From assembly GCF_030915525.1 (NCBI RefSeq), contig NZ_CP133269.1:4606501-4670500 (forward strand): a stretch of DNA of 64,000 nt. Direction: 5' to 3'. This document shows, piece by piece, positions 42,334 through 51,258 of the stretch. The DNA comes from Neobacillus sp. PS2-9. Lineage in GTDB: Bacteria; Bacillota; Bacilli; Bacillales; Cytobacillaceae. The position numbers and the translations under genes were made by a program. Position 1 is the stretch's first letter. Each line of letters starts with the position of its first letter. A model generated the notes under the pieces. The model saw only the letters and a program-made list of their open reading frames with translations. It did no database searches and had not been told where the DNA came from.

Positions 42334-42363
42334 GCGGTAAGCAAAAAAGCTTACCGCTTTTTT
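42334..42363 (+). terminator. Terminator of LytTR-DUF3021 operon
   Basis: GCGGTAAGC, A6 loop, GCTTACCGC, then T6. Perfect 9-bp stem. Confidence 0.95.
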
Positions 42364-42472
42364 GCATCTTATTGGCCTGTGGATACAACTTACTGTTTTT
42401 CTATATACTTCCTTTCAGGATTTTTTTATGATGAGTTCATGAAAATTATTAGAAAGTGGAGGGGTTACCACT

Positions 42473-43777
42473 ATGGGAACTTTATTTTTATTGATTGCAT
42501 TGATGTTTGAATTTTCTTTTGCCATCTACTCGATCGTAACGAAACAAAACCATAAAAAACTAAAGAATGGGATTAGGATTGCTATATTTTTGGGCTTTGT
42601 CATTCTCACGCTTTCATCGGTGATTGTGTGGAGCTTACGCTGGGTCTTACCCGCTATCCTACTTTTCCTTTTAGCAGTAAAGGGAACGGTTTCTCTGATC
42701 CGTAAAAATACAACTCCTAAAAAATACAAAACTTCTAAAGTCGTCTGGAAAACCATTTTTATGGTCGTCGCAACAGTCATTGCCTTTGTACCTGCCAGTG
42801 TTTTTCCGCAGCATCCTTCACCAAAAGTGACAGGCAAATATAGTGTCGCGACCGCTACTTACACTTACGTTGATAAAAATCGCGTAGAGGAATTTTCTGA
42901 CAAAGGAGACAACCGTTTTGTGAATGTGGAATTTTGGTATCCCAAGAATGCTGATGAAAAATACCCTCTATTGGTGTTTTCACATGGGGCATCTGGCATT
43001 AAAGTAAGTAATGCTTCTACCTATACAGAGCTTGCAAGCCACGGATACGTAGTGGTTTCGATCGACCATCCGTACCACTCTTTTTATACGAAATCAGATG
43101 ATGGAACAGTAGCGACAATTAATTCGGACTATAACCGTGAAATCACCAATCTCAACACTGAAGGCGTATATACGAATGAAGAACTCAATGAACTTATCCA
43201 AAAATGGATGAAGCTACGAACAGACGATATGAATTTTGTTATTGATACAATCCTTGAAAAAGAAAAAAGTGATACTACCCCCGTTTACCAACGTATCAAT
43301 TCAGACAAAATTGGTGTGTTCGGGCACTCCATGGGCGGCGCCGCAAGTGTGTGGCTGGGCAGAGAACGTGATGATATAGATGCAGTCGTTAATATTGATG
43401 CTCCATTCTTTAGTGAGCTGGTTTATAAAAAAGAAAACGATAGTTTTGTAGCAAATAGCAAAGCTTACACAACCCCGATTTTTAACATATATTCTGATGA
43501 TGTGTGGGGGCAGCTTGATAGCACGCCGATTTATGTAGCGAACCAACTCAACAATGAACAATTCAAAGACGCTTATACTACTCATTTTAAAGGTGCGAAA
43601 CATTTAAGCCTGACCGATTTACCGCTTTTCTCACCTATTCTCGCAAATATGCTGCAAGGTGGAAAAGCTAACATTGATCCATATTACTGTATTGAAACGG
43701 AAAATGACCTTATTCTTAAATTTTTTGACTATGAATTAAAGGGTATTGGCCATTTCAATCCTAAAGAGACATATTGA
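42473..43777 (+). CDS. Membrane-anchored alpha/beta hydrolase
   Basis: A 434-residue protein. Three membrane helices occupy residues 1-115, then an alpha/beta hydrolase domain faces outward. The nucleophile elbow is G-H-S-M-G-G near 284; an earlier F-S-H-G-A-S-G near 165 forms the oxyanion loop, and an H-L-S near 385 offers the catalytic His. The D-H-P-Y-H-S segment resembles platelet-activating-factor acetylhydrolase and dienelactone hydrolase-like proteins. ATG after GGAGGGG. The substrate is unknown, with a lipid or ester likely. Confidence 0.85.
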   Translation: MGTLFLLIALMFEFSFAIYSIVTKQNHKKLKNGIRIAIFLGFVILTLSSVIVWSLRWVLPAILLFLLAVKGTVSLIRKNTTPKKYKTSKVVWKTIFMVVATVIAFVPASVFPQHPSPKVTGKYSVATATYTYVDKNRVEEFSDKGDNRFVNVEFWYPKNADEKYPLLVFSHGASGIKVSNASTYTELASHGYVVVSIDHPYHSFYTKSDDGTVATINSDYNREITNLNTEGVYTNEELNELIQKWMKLRTDDMNFVIDTILEKEKSDTTPVYQRINSDKIGVFGHSMGGAASVWLGRERDDIDAVVNIDAPFFSELVYKKENDSFVANSKAYTTPIFNIYSDDVWGQLDSTPIYVANQLNNEQFKDAYTTHFKGAKHLSLTDLPLFSPILANMLQGGKANIDPYYCIETENDLILKFFDYELKGIGHFNPKETY

Positions 43778-43876
43778 CTTTTTTAGCATCCGAAACCTCA
43801 TTTACTTGTTTAAAAACGGATGTGGCAGTCACTCCTGATTGAGTTTTCGTATTGTTTTATGTTCCAATTTGAACAC

Positions 43877-43901
43877 AAAAAAGCAGCCATAAAGACTGCT
43901 T
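43877..43901 (-). terminator. Terminator of PBP1A gene
   Basis: Minus-strand AAGCAGTC / GGCTGCTT stem with a U6 tail, about 45 bp past the stop at 43943. Confidence 0.85.
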
Positions 43902-43942
43902 AAAGTAAATCAACTTAATATATTATTATCAATACTCACAAC

Positions 43943-46576
43943 CTAAGGTTTTCCTTTATTCGTATCCTTTGCTCCATCATGGTCATCCCGATTGTCGTCA
44001 CCAGGGTCAGCAGTATCAACCGTAACAGAAACTGATGCTGGTTCGCTACTACCCACTTCGTTAAATGCGACTACAGTAATGACATAGGTTTGACCTGGTT
44101 GAGGGTTGCTCAACGTGGCCTTTGATTCAGATAGGGTTGTTAGTGTTTGTGTACTACCATTCACCGTATATGTGATTGTATAATTAACATTTTGACTCTT
44201 GGATTTTTTCCAACTAATCTCAATGCTATTAGATTTTTTATCATATCGAGCTTTTAAATCACTTGGACTGCTTGGCATCTCTTTTGTTTCCTTAACGGTT
44301 ATTGAAGTAGTAGCTGCATCACTTTTAGCCCCATCCGTGATCGCAACGATAGTAAATGTATAAGCTTTCCCTTTCTCAGGGCTTTGAAGAATGGCTTGCA
44401 TGTCAGTCGCAGCTGGTAAATTAGTTGTTTTCCCATCTACTGTATATGAAACTTCGAATGTGGTTTCTGAACTACTTTCGTTAGAATAGTCCCATGATAA
44501 TTGAATACTATCTGAAGCTTCATCATAGTTTGCTTGAACATTGGTCGGGCTATTAGGCTTAGGTGGTGTTGGCTTTTCCCCACTTTTCACATAGTATTCC
44601 TTGCCCGATTTTGCAACACTGCTTGGTTGTTTAAATTTCTCAGTGCTTGTAGCTGATCGTGACAAGATGGCTTTAAACACTAACTTAGAAATATCCGCAC
44701 TTTTACTTCCTAAATAGTCATCTGACGATTTAGTTTCCGGGTAACCTGTCCAAACCGCCCCCGTATATTGCGGTGTATAGCCTACAAACCAAGCATCTCT
44801 TGTCGCATTTTCCGGCAGGCCATATTTCTTGATGGCAGACTGATCAAAGCTTGTTGTTCCTGTTTTTCCAGCTAAATCAATGTTCGATAGATTAGCCTTG
44901 ACACCTGTTCCTGAGTCCACCACAGTACGTAACATATCTGTGATTAAAAACGCCGTGTAATCCTCCATTACTTTCTTTTTACTAGAAGCTAATTCTTTTT
45001 CTATTCCATCAGAAGATACTATCTTTGTGACAGTATAGGGTTCAGTATAATAACCGCCATTTCCAAATGCCGCATATGCGCCCGCCATAATCAGTGGCGA
45101 CGCAGCATCAATGGCCCCAATCGCATTGGATTCATTGGCTTTTTGTGTATCTGTAATAGGAAACCCCAGGCTATTAGCAAAATCTGTCGCATAATCTGCC
45201 CCAACTTCTTGATAGGCTTTTAATGCTGGTATATTTCGTGACCAAGCCAGGTGCTCTCTTATGGTTTTATTCCCTGCATAGGAACGGTTTGCATTTCGAA
45301 TGGCGGTGCCATTTGAGTATTGATACTTTTCGTCTTTTAAAATATGACCTGTAGACCATTTGAATTTTTCAATAGCTGGACCATAGTCAAGTATTGGTTT
45401 AATCGTAGAACCCGGATGGCGTTTAATTGATGTTGCATAGTTATATCCACCCGTTTGATAATTTCTTCCGCCGCCAATGGCTTTGATGGCACCCGTTTGT
45501 GTATCTAAAATGACAACCGCTGACTGCAATTTATTATTATTTGGATAGTCAATATAGTTATTTGTTGAAAGGACATCCTCTGTTATTTGTTGAATCTCTG
45601 GATCAAGGGTAGTATAGATTTTCAGTCCATCTTCGAAAATATTCCTATTTGTTTTTGCTTGAACTTCTTTTATCACAGTATCAACAAATGCCTGGTATTT
45701 ATTTGTTGATTTTTGTTGAATATGTAAAGTTTCTTCTATGGGTGTCTTTTGTGCTCTTTCCATATCCGTTTTAGAAATATAGTCATGTCTATTCATATAG
45801 TAAAGAACCATATTTCTGCGTTTTTCTGCAGCCTGAAGATTCTCTTCAACAGTAGGAATATAGTTATTTGGACTTTGTGGTATACCTGCAAGTAATGCAG
45901 CTTGTTCAAGTGTTAATTTATCTAACTCATCTGGTCCTAATCCGAAGAATCGTTCCGCTGCTTTTGCTACTCCATAGACGTCACTGCCATATAAATTTTT
46001 ATTAAAATACATTTCTAGAATTTGATCTTTACTATACTTTCTTTCAAATTGAATAGCTAAATACCATTCTTGAATCTTCCTTTTTGGCGTCTTATCGATG
46101 GTCAGGAAGGAATTTTTCACAATTTGCTGTGTGATTGTACTACCACCTTGCGAAGAACCTGTCGTGATATTCGTCCAAATGGCAACAAGTGTACGTTTAA
46201 CATCAATTCCATGATGCTGATAAAAACGAGCATCCTCTGTTGCTAAAACAGCATTTTTTAGGACATCCGGTATTTGATTAATTTGAATGTCATCCCGTTT
46301 TTCTTTACCCACCTCAGCAATGACGGTTTTCTCATCACTAGCATATAGTTGGGATGATAAAGGGTCTTTTAATAGTGTTTCGTCGAATTTAGGAGCATCC
46401 TTGATGATCCATAAGAAAGCGCCTACTCCAGCTAGAAGCATAACTACTCCTAGCGTGAGACAAATATAGAGAAATTTTCTCCACGATCTTTTTTGTGTCT
46501 TCTTGCTTTTTTTCTGATTTGAATTTCTTTGTTGTATTTTTTTTCGCTCTATACGAGACTGATTATTTTCTGGCAT
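43943..46576 (-). CDS. Class A penicillin-binding protein 1A with FN3 tail
   Basis: An 877-residue bifunctional peptidoglycan synthase: basic cytoplasmic N-terminus, one membrane helix (about 35-57), then a glycosyltransferase domain with A-T-E-D-A-R-F-Y-Q-H-H-G and G-G-S-T-I-T-Q-Q-I-V-K-N. The transpeptidase domain has S-T-I-K-P (active Ser), S-R-N and A-G-K-T-G-T-T. Two fibronectin type III domains follow (each with an S-W-D/S-W-K strand), then an acidic tail. The ATG at 46576 has GGTAGGA upstream. It builds the lateral wall. The paired FN3 domains are common in Bacillus PBP1 homologues. Confidence 0.94.
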   Translation of the reverse strand: MPENNQSRIERKKIQQRNSNQKKSKKTQKRSWRKFLYICLTLGVVMLLAGVGAFLWIIKDAPKFDETLLKDPLSSQLYASDEKTVIAEVGKEKRDDIQINQIPDVLKNAVLATEDARFYQHHGIDVKRTLVAIWTNITTGSSQGGSTITQQIVKNSFLTIDKTPKRKIQEWYLAIQFERKYSKDQILEMYFNKNLYGSDVYGVAKAAERFFGLGPDELDKLTLEQAALLAGIPQSPNNYIPTVEENLQAAEKRRNMVLYYMNRHDYISKTDMERAQKTPIEETLHIQQKSTNKYQAFVDTVIKEVQAKTNRNIFEDGLKIYTTLDPEIQQITEDVLSTNNYIDYPNNNKLQSAVVILDTQTGAIKAIGGGRNYQTGGYNYATSIKRHPGSTIKPILDYGPAIEKFKWSTGHILKDEKYQYSNGTAIRNANRSYAGNKTIREHLAWSRNIPALKAYQEVGADYATDFANSLGFPITDTQKANESNAIGAIDAASPLIMAGAYAAFGNGGYYTEPYTVTKIVSSDGIEKELASSKKKVMEDYTAFLITDMLRTVVDSGTGVKANLSNIDLAGKTGTTSFDQSAIKKYGLPENATRDAWFVGYTPQYTGAVWTGYPETKSSDDYLGSKSADISKLVFKAILSRSATSTEKFKQPSSVAKSGKEYYVKSGEKPTPPKPNSPTNVQANYDEASDSIQLSWDYSNESSSETTFEVSYTVDGKTTNLPAATDMQAILQSPEKGKAYTFTIVAITDGAKSDAATTSITVKETKEMPSSPSDLKARYDKKSNSIEISWKKSKSQNVNYTITYTVNGSTQTLTTLSESKATLSNPQPGQTYVITVVAFNEVGSSEPASVSVTVDTADPGDDNRDDHDGAKDTNKGKP

Positions 46577-46670
46577 GTTACTTGTTCCTACCTTTCGAAA
46601 TCCTTTCACACTTCTATTCTACCCCAAACACATTAGTTGGAAAATAGAGGTTAATAAACTCATATAAAAG

Positions 46671-46705
46671 AAAAACCCCCCACTTCAAACGAAGTGAGGG
46701 TTTTT
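46671..46705. terminator. Bidirectional-looking terminator after gntP
   Basis: AAAAACCC..CACTTC pairs with GAAGTGAGGGTTTTT. It ends the minus-strand gntR-gntP transcript. Confidence 0.9.
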
Positions 46706-46730
46706 GACCGTAAAGGCTTCAAGTTTAAAT

Positions 46731-48077
46731 TTATACAAATAAACTTAGTAGTAGAACAAATCCTAATCCACACACAGAGATAATGGTCTCAAGTAGTGTC
46801 CATGTTGCAAATGTTTCCTTCATACTTAAACCAAAATACTCTTTGAACATCCAGAAACCAGCGTCGTTCACGTGTGAAGCGATAAGGCTTCCAGCACCAG
46901 TTGCAAGAACAACTAAAGCTAGGTTTACATCGGTTTGACCAAGCATTGGAATAACTAACCCAGCTGTGGTTAAGGCTGCCACTGTAGCAGAACCTAATGA
47001 AATACGTAAGATTGCTGCAATAATCCAAGCCAGTAGAATCGGTGAAATATTAGTTCCTTTAAATAATTCAGCTACATAGTCACCTACATGACCATTAATT
47101 AATACTTGTTTGAAAGCACCGCCGCCCCCAATGATTAAGAGCATCATGCCAATGTGTGAAATCGCCTCTGTACAAGAATCCATTACGTTTTTAATCGGTA
47201 TCTTTCTCGCTAATCCCATTGTGTAAATAGCTACTAATAAAGAGATCACCATGGCAGGAGATGCACCGCCAACAAAACGGATAATGGCTAGTAAACTATT
47301 ATCTGCAAATCCCATTGTTTTTTGAAGTAACGTAATAATAGTAGCAATCGACATTAAAATAACAGGAAGCATTGCGGTAAATACACTGATACCAAATCCA
47401 GGTGTTTCTTCAAGTTTAAATGTTTTTAGTTCACCTAAAGAGGCGATATCACCCGTTTTTGTAAATGATGCAGGAACCAATTTTTTAGCTAGCTTTGTAA
47501 ATAAAGGACCAGCGATAATGACAGTTGGAACAGCAATAATAAAACCGTAAAGTAATACTTGGCCAAGATCGGCACCAAATTCACCTGCAATGGTGGTTGG
47601 TCCTGGATGCGGAGGTAAAAATCCGTGTGTGACAGATAAAGCTGCTCCCATTGGAATACCAAGGTATAGAATAGAAACTTTCAATTGTTTTGAAATGGCA
47701 AATACGATTGGAATCAATAAAACTAATCCTACTTCAAAGAATAAAGCAATACCGATAATGAATGAAGCAGCCACTACAGCCCATTGAATATTTTTTTCGC
47801 CAAATTTATTAACGAGAGTCATCGCAATTCGCTGCGCGCCTCCTGAATCTGCAATTAATTTACCCAGCATGGCACCTAGTCCGAAGATTAGTGCTATATG
47901 TCCAAGAGTTCCGCCTAATCCGGCCTCAATTGTTGCGATGATTTCATCTAATTTCATTCCAAGTGCGATGGCCACACCGAATGAGACCACGATAAGTGAA
48001 ACGAAGGTGTTTAATTTTAAACCCATGATTAATACAAGTAAAGCTAAAATCCCTATTGCTACTATTACTAATGGCAT
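46731..48077 (-). CDS. GntP family gluconate permease
   Basis: A 448-residue, 12-helix permease of the GntP family, which imports gluconate and related sugar acids with H+. Seen: F-G-L-G-A-M-L-G-K-L-I-A-D-S-G-G-A near 65, H-G-F-L-P-P-H-P-G-P-T near 155, and S-H-V-N-D-A-G-F-W near 405, all family hallmarks. It is the second gene of a minus-strand operon behind the GntR regulator (70-bp gap). The GntR operator at 48896 should therefore control it. No gluconate kinase gene is in the window. Confidence 0.94.
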   Translation of the reverse strand: MPLVIVAIGILALLVLIMGLKLNTFVSLIVVSFGVAIALGMKLDEIIATIEAGLGGTLGHIALIFGLGAMLGKLIADSGGAQRIAMTLVNKFGEKNIQWAVVAASFIIGIALFFEVGLVLLIPIVFAISKQLKVSILYLGIPMGAALSVTHGFLPPHPGPTTIAGEFGADLGQVLLYGFIIAVPTVIIAGPLFTKLAKKLVPASFTKTGDIASLGELKTFKLEETPGFGISVFTAMLPVILMSIATIITLLQKTMGFADNSLLAIIRFVGGASPAMVISLLVAIYTMGLARKIPIKNVMDSCTEAISHIGMMLLIIGGGGAFKQVLINGHVGDYVAELFKGTNISPILLAWIIAAILRISLGSATVAALTTAGLVIPMLGQTDVNLALVVLATGAGSLIASHVNDAGFWMFKEYFGLSMKETFATWTLLETIISVCGLGFVLLLSLFV

Positions 48078-48147
48078 GCTATTTCCCCCATATATATTTA
48101 TATATTTTTATTAGTTAAACCTCTTTGATCATTGATACAACTATTTC

Positions 48148-48870
48148 TTAGTTTTTTTGCTCACTAGAATGCATTTGTTGTGACATCCAAAGGTCTTCAA
48201 CTTTACCTTGAACATCATCAAAGTTTTGATGTAATGACTTAATCATAAGATCTCTATTTTTTGTATTTATGGCATCGATATAAAGCTGATGATTTTCCAC
48301 AATCCGTTCAAAATCATCATATTTTTCTTCGAGACGCGCTCGCATCGATAATAGAATTAAACTTTCCATAACAGGTTTTGCATTATTCCATATCAGCAAA
48401 ATGTATGAATGACCAATTGAACGAATAATCGTTTCATGAAATAAGACATCTTGAAATGAAAACTCATCGGCATCTTTGTATTTTATGGCAATTTTCATCA
48501 TTTCAAGTATTTTACTAAGTTCTCTCACTAAGCCATTCGTATCTATTTTTACAAGCCGTTCAAAAACAAACGTTTCTATTAGGATACGTACATCATAGAT
48601 TTCTTCTATCTCTTTCCTTGTTAAACCAATGACAACTGCGCCCATTCTTTCTAATCGGATCATATTTTCAGAGGCTAGCATTTTTAAAGCTTCACGAATG
48701 GGTGAACGACTTACATTATATTCTTCTGCTAATTTATTTTCCGATAGGATGGTACCGCTTTCAATTAAACCAGAAATAATTTGCATTCTAAGCTCACATG
48801 TTACACGCTCACCAGTGGAAGCTTTTGAAAGCCATTTTGTGGGATATAGAAATTCCTTCGTTTCGTTCAA
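48148..48870 (-). CDS. GntR/FCD regulator of the permease operon
   Basis: A 240-residue GntR-family repressor of the FadR/FCD group. The winged helix is in residues 15-80 (L-A-E-E-Y-N-V-S-R-S-P-I-R-E-A-L-K-M-L), and the FCD ligand domain from 95 has D-V-R, F-H and H-Q-L-Y-I-D-A metal/ligand positions. Start: a TTG at 48870 with AAGGAGGTGAG upstream, rather than the ATG at 48909, which lies inside the operator. It is about half identical to the regulator at 49179 (both have W-L-x-x-A-S-x-G-E and R-L-E-R-M-G-A-V-V-x-G-L-T). It most likely represses its own operon until gluconate or a similar acid binds. Confidence 0.92.
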   Translation of the reverse strand: MNETKEFLYPTKWLSKASTGERVTCELRMQIISGLIESGTILSENKLAEEYNVSRSPIREALKMLASENMIRLERMGAVVIGLTRKEIEEIYDVRILIETFVFERLVKIDTNGLVRELSKILEMMKIAIKYKDADEFSFQDVLFHETIIRSIGHSYILLIWNNAKPVMESLILLSMRARLEEKYDDFERIVENHQLYIDAINTKNRDLMIKSLHQNFDDVQGKVEDLWMSQQMHSSEQKN

Positions 48871-48895
48871 GATCTCACCTCCTTGTTGAACAGTT

Positions 48896-48913
48896 ATACA
48901 TGTATACAAGTAT
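48896..48913. promoter_or_regulatory. GntR operator upstream of gntR-gntP
   Basis: ATACATGTATACAAGTAT, 17 of 18 bases identical to the gluconate operator I know from Bacillus subtilis (ATACTTGTATACAAGTAT). It lies 26 bp upstream of the regulator start. Confidence 0.8.
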
Positions 48914-48934
48914 TATAAAACAGATTTTTCAAAA

Positions 48935-48948
48935 TGCAAGCGCTTTTA
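48935..48948. promoter_or_regulatory. Candidate catabolite repression (cre) site
   Basis: TGCAAGCGCTTTTA; one mismatch to the consensus TGNNANCGNTNNCA in this orientation. It lies between the two GntR genes, consistent with CcpA control of a sugar-acid operon. Confidence 0.55.
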
Positions 48949-49041
48949 TTTTATTTGGATTTTACCTCCCGTCTGCTTATGGTGAAATAAGAACGCTTAC
49001 ATTTTTTGTTGACAGGATTATCAATATTCCGTAAACTTTAC

Positions 49042-49053
49042 CTTGTATACAAG
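49042..49053. promoter_or_regulatory. Second GntR-type operator
   Basis: CTTGTATACAAG, a perfect palindrome and the core of the gluconate operator, 126 bp upstream of the second regulator. With the site at 48896 it makes a double-operator control region. Confidence 0.75.
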
Positions 49054-49178
49054 TACACGGCGAAATGCCCTATTCTTATGTGTTTTGAGGTTTTATTTCC
49101 ATTCTGGATTTTTTCCTCTATATTTACCTTATAAGAAAGAAATCTTTTCGCGAAGACTTATAGGGAGAGTTGAAAAGT

Positions 49179-49865
49179 ATGCAGTATCCATCATCATGGC
49201 TACAAAGGGCTTCACTTGGGGAAAAGATCGTAAGTGAATTAAGATTACGAATTATTAGCGGCAGTATTCATCCAGGCTCATTATTATCTGAAAATCAGAT
49301 TGCAACTGAATTTGGGACGAGTCGCTCACCAGTTAGAGAGGCTTTGAGAACGCTTTCTGTGGAAGGGTTAATCCGTTTAGAAAGGATGGGTGCTGTGGTA
49401 TTAGGCTTGACGTCAAAGGATATCGATGAACTAAATGATGTTCGTTTTATGATTGAAAGCTTTGTATTGCAACGTCTTTCTCAGATTGACCATGAGGCAT
49501 TAGTGGAGACCCTTAATAAAATCATCGACAAGATGGAATTGGCAGGAAAGCACCAAGACTTTATTGAATTTTCCTATCAGGACCTATGTTTCCATGAAGA
49601 AATGATTTTGGGGATTAACCATACAAGGATTTCGCATTTATGGAATAGTATTCGGGAAATCGTCCTAACCGCCCTTCTAGTGGCAACTGGAAAACGATTT
49701 GTAGGAAAAACGGATGAAATAGAACCTCTTATTGAAAAACACCGATCAATCGTGAATGCTCTAGTTTCAAAAGATTTTCATCTGATTGAAGAAATTATTC
49801 AAGAACATTTTAAAGATACTCGTAAAACTGTTAGTGAAACCCTGTTAAAAATGAACCAGGATTAA
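49179..49865 (+). CDS. Second GntR/FCD regulator
   Basis: A 228-residue paralogue of the regulator at 48148, transcribed divergently from it. HTH residues I-A-T-E-F-G-T-S-R-S-P-V-R-E-A-L-R-T-L near 40-58; FCD domain from 80 with D-V-R-F-M-I-E and C-F-H-E-E. ATG at 49179. Its target is probably the distinct palindrome ACTTGTCGACAAGT found in front of the dehydrogenase genes downstream, while the first regulator uses the GTATAC version; this split is inferred from position and sequence only. Confidence 0.9.
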   Translation: MQYPSSWLQRASLGEKIVSELRLRIISGSIHPGSLLSENQIATEFGTSRSPVREALRTLSVEGLIRLERMGAVVLGLTSKDIDELNDVRFMIESFVLQRLSQIDHEALVETLNKIIDKMELAGKHQDFIEFSYQDLCFHEEMILGINHTRISHLWNSIREIVLTALLVATGKRFVGKTDEIEPLIEKHRSIVNALVSKDFHLIEEIIQEHFKDTRKTVSETLLKMNQD

Positions 49866-49874
49866 TTGAAGGTT

Positions 49875-49909
49875 AACATCTTTTTTTAATAATGAGATGT
49901 TTCTTTTAT
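49875..49909 (+). terminator. Hairpin after second GntR gene
   Basis: AACATCT pairs with AGATGTT around a T-rich loop, followed by TCTTTT. The same hairpin is repeated 68 bp downstream, where a MITE splits it. Confidence 0.6.
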
Positions 49910-49915
49910 TAATTA

Positions 49916-49929
49916 ACTTGTCGACAAGT
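49916..49929. promoter_or_regulatory. Palindromic operator, copy 1
   Basis: ACTTGTCGACAAGT, a perfect 14-bp palindrome differing from the upstream GntR sites only at its centre. It is repeated at 50176-50189. Confidence 0.7.
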
Positions 49930-49960
49930 AGACAAAGAAGTTAACATCTTTTTTTAATAA

Positions 49961-50142
49961 GGCTGTGTTAAAGAACATTGTTAATTTTTATACCCTGTTG
50001 ATTGGAGCGGAAGACGCGAAGACTCCTGTGGGAGTATGGTTCAGGGGAGACCCCGCAGGCGCTAGCGCCGAGGAGGCTCGCCGAAACACCCACGAACCGC
50101 TCGCGTCTGGAGCGCAAATCAACAGACATGTTTAACAAAGCC
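49961..50142. mobile_element. MITE-like element, family B, copy 2 (182 bp)
   Basis: Ends GGCTGTGTTAAAG and, inverted, GGCTTTGTTAAAC. It matches the element at 31106-31288 along its length. It sits inside the second copy of a duplicated hairpin-plus-operator segment: the unbroken first copy is 49872-49937, and the split second copy is 49940-49960 plus 50143-50195. The T-rich sequences on both sides are similar but an exact target duplication is not readable. Confidence 0.88.
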
Positions 50143-50175
50143 TTTTTTAAAAAAGAGATGTTTCTTTATTAATTA

Positions 50176-50189
50176 ACTTGTCGACAAGT
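50176..50189. promoter_or_regulatory. Palindromic operator, copy 2
   Basis: ACTTGTCGACAAGT again, 31 bp upstream of the dehydrogenase start at 50220, where a repressor would overlap the promoter or the transcript start. Confidence 0.75.
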
Positions 50190-50219
50190 AGACAACATAA
50201 ATAATTGGAGGTTATGAAA

Positions 50220-51242
50220 ATGGAAGTTATGAAGGCGGGTTTGTATATTTCCGAAAAAAAGGTAATGGTTGGTGAACTTGATAAACCAACATTAAAACAA
50301 GGAGAAGCTCTTGTTCGAGTATCCTATGCTGGAATTTGTGGAACCGATATGATGATTTATTCAGGAAAACACCCTCGTGCAAAAGCACCTCTAGCAATGG
50401 GGCATGAGTTTAGCGGCGTCATTGAAGAACTAAACGGGGAGTCCACTTTTTCCGTTGGAGACCGAGTAGTTATTGAACCCACTCTTAGCTGCGGAACGTG
50501 TGAAGCCTGTAGGTCTGGACAATCTCATGTTTGTAAAACATTAAAGCTCATTGGGATCGATATGCATGGGGGATTTGCAGAATACGCGGCAGTTCCCCTC
50601 CATCGACTTCATGTGATTCCCGAGGGATTATCCGATGCCCATGCGGCTTTGGCAGAACCAGTGGCAGTGGCTGTTCATACTGTAAGACGCTCCAATCTTA
50701 AGGTAGGCGATAATGTAGTCATTTTAGGTGCAGGACCAATTGGTTTGCTCATTGGCCTAATGGCAAGACAGGCGGGGGCGAATCAAATCATCGTTTCCGA
50801 TATTAGTCCTTACCGATTGGAAAAAGCTAGAGAACTTGGTTTTACCGCATTAGATGCTAAAGAAGTAGATGTAACGAAAGAAGTTTTATCGCTAACAAAT
50901 GGAATTGGGGCAGATATTGTTTTTGAAGTGGCCGGTACACAAATTACGGCTCAGCAAATGGTGGAAGTCTGCAGAATACAAGGACAAATCATGGTCGTTA
51001 GCGTATACAAACAAGCACCAGCTGTAAATTTAGCAGGAATGCACTTTAAAGAAATATCGATGGCAACTACAAGATGCTACAGTGGAAGTGATTTTAAAAC
51101 AGCTATTGAACTAATGGCAAGTGGAAAGATTGATGTTTCTCCATTTATTTCGCATGAGTTACCGCTAGAGCAAATTGCGGAAGGGTTTAAGTTAATGGAA
51201 AATCCTGATGTTTCTTTAAAAATATTATTTCAACCTAAATGA
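50220..51242 (+). CDS. Zinc-dependent polyol/sugar-acid dehydrogenase
   Basis: A 340-residue medium-chain dehydrogenase of the sorbitol/L-idonate/threonine type. The catalytic zinc ligands are in Y-A-G-I-C-G-T-D and G-H-E-F-S-G. The structural zinc site has the four cysteines of L-S-C-G-T-C-E-A-C-R-S-G-Q-S-H-V-C. The NAD(P) fold has L-G-A-G-P-I-G-L-L-I-G and a D after V-S. It oxidises a secondary alcohol of a polyol or sugar acid. ATG at 50220 is eight bases after GGAGG. It is 16 bp from the SDR gene, so both act in one pathway, likely interconverting idonate/gluconate-type acids. Confidence 0.9.
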   Translation: MEVMKAGLYISEKKVMVGELDKPTLKQGEALVRVSYAGICGTDMMIYSGKHPRAKAPLAMGHEFSGVIEELNGESTFSVGDRVVIEPTLSCGTCEACRSGQSHVCKTLKLIGIDMHGGFAEYAAVPLHRLHVIPEGLSDAHAALAEPVAVAVHTVRRSNLKVGDNVVILGAGPIGLLIGLMARQAGANQIIVSDISPYRLEKARELGFTALDAKEVDVTKEVLSLTNGIGADIVFEVAGTQITAQQMVEVCRIQGQIMVVSVYKQAPAVNLAGMHFKEISMATTRCYSGSDFKTAIELMASGKIDVSPFISHELPLEQIAEGFKLMENPDVSLKILFQPK

Positions 51243-51258
51243 TTGAGGGGGAGCAAAG

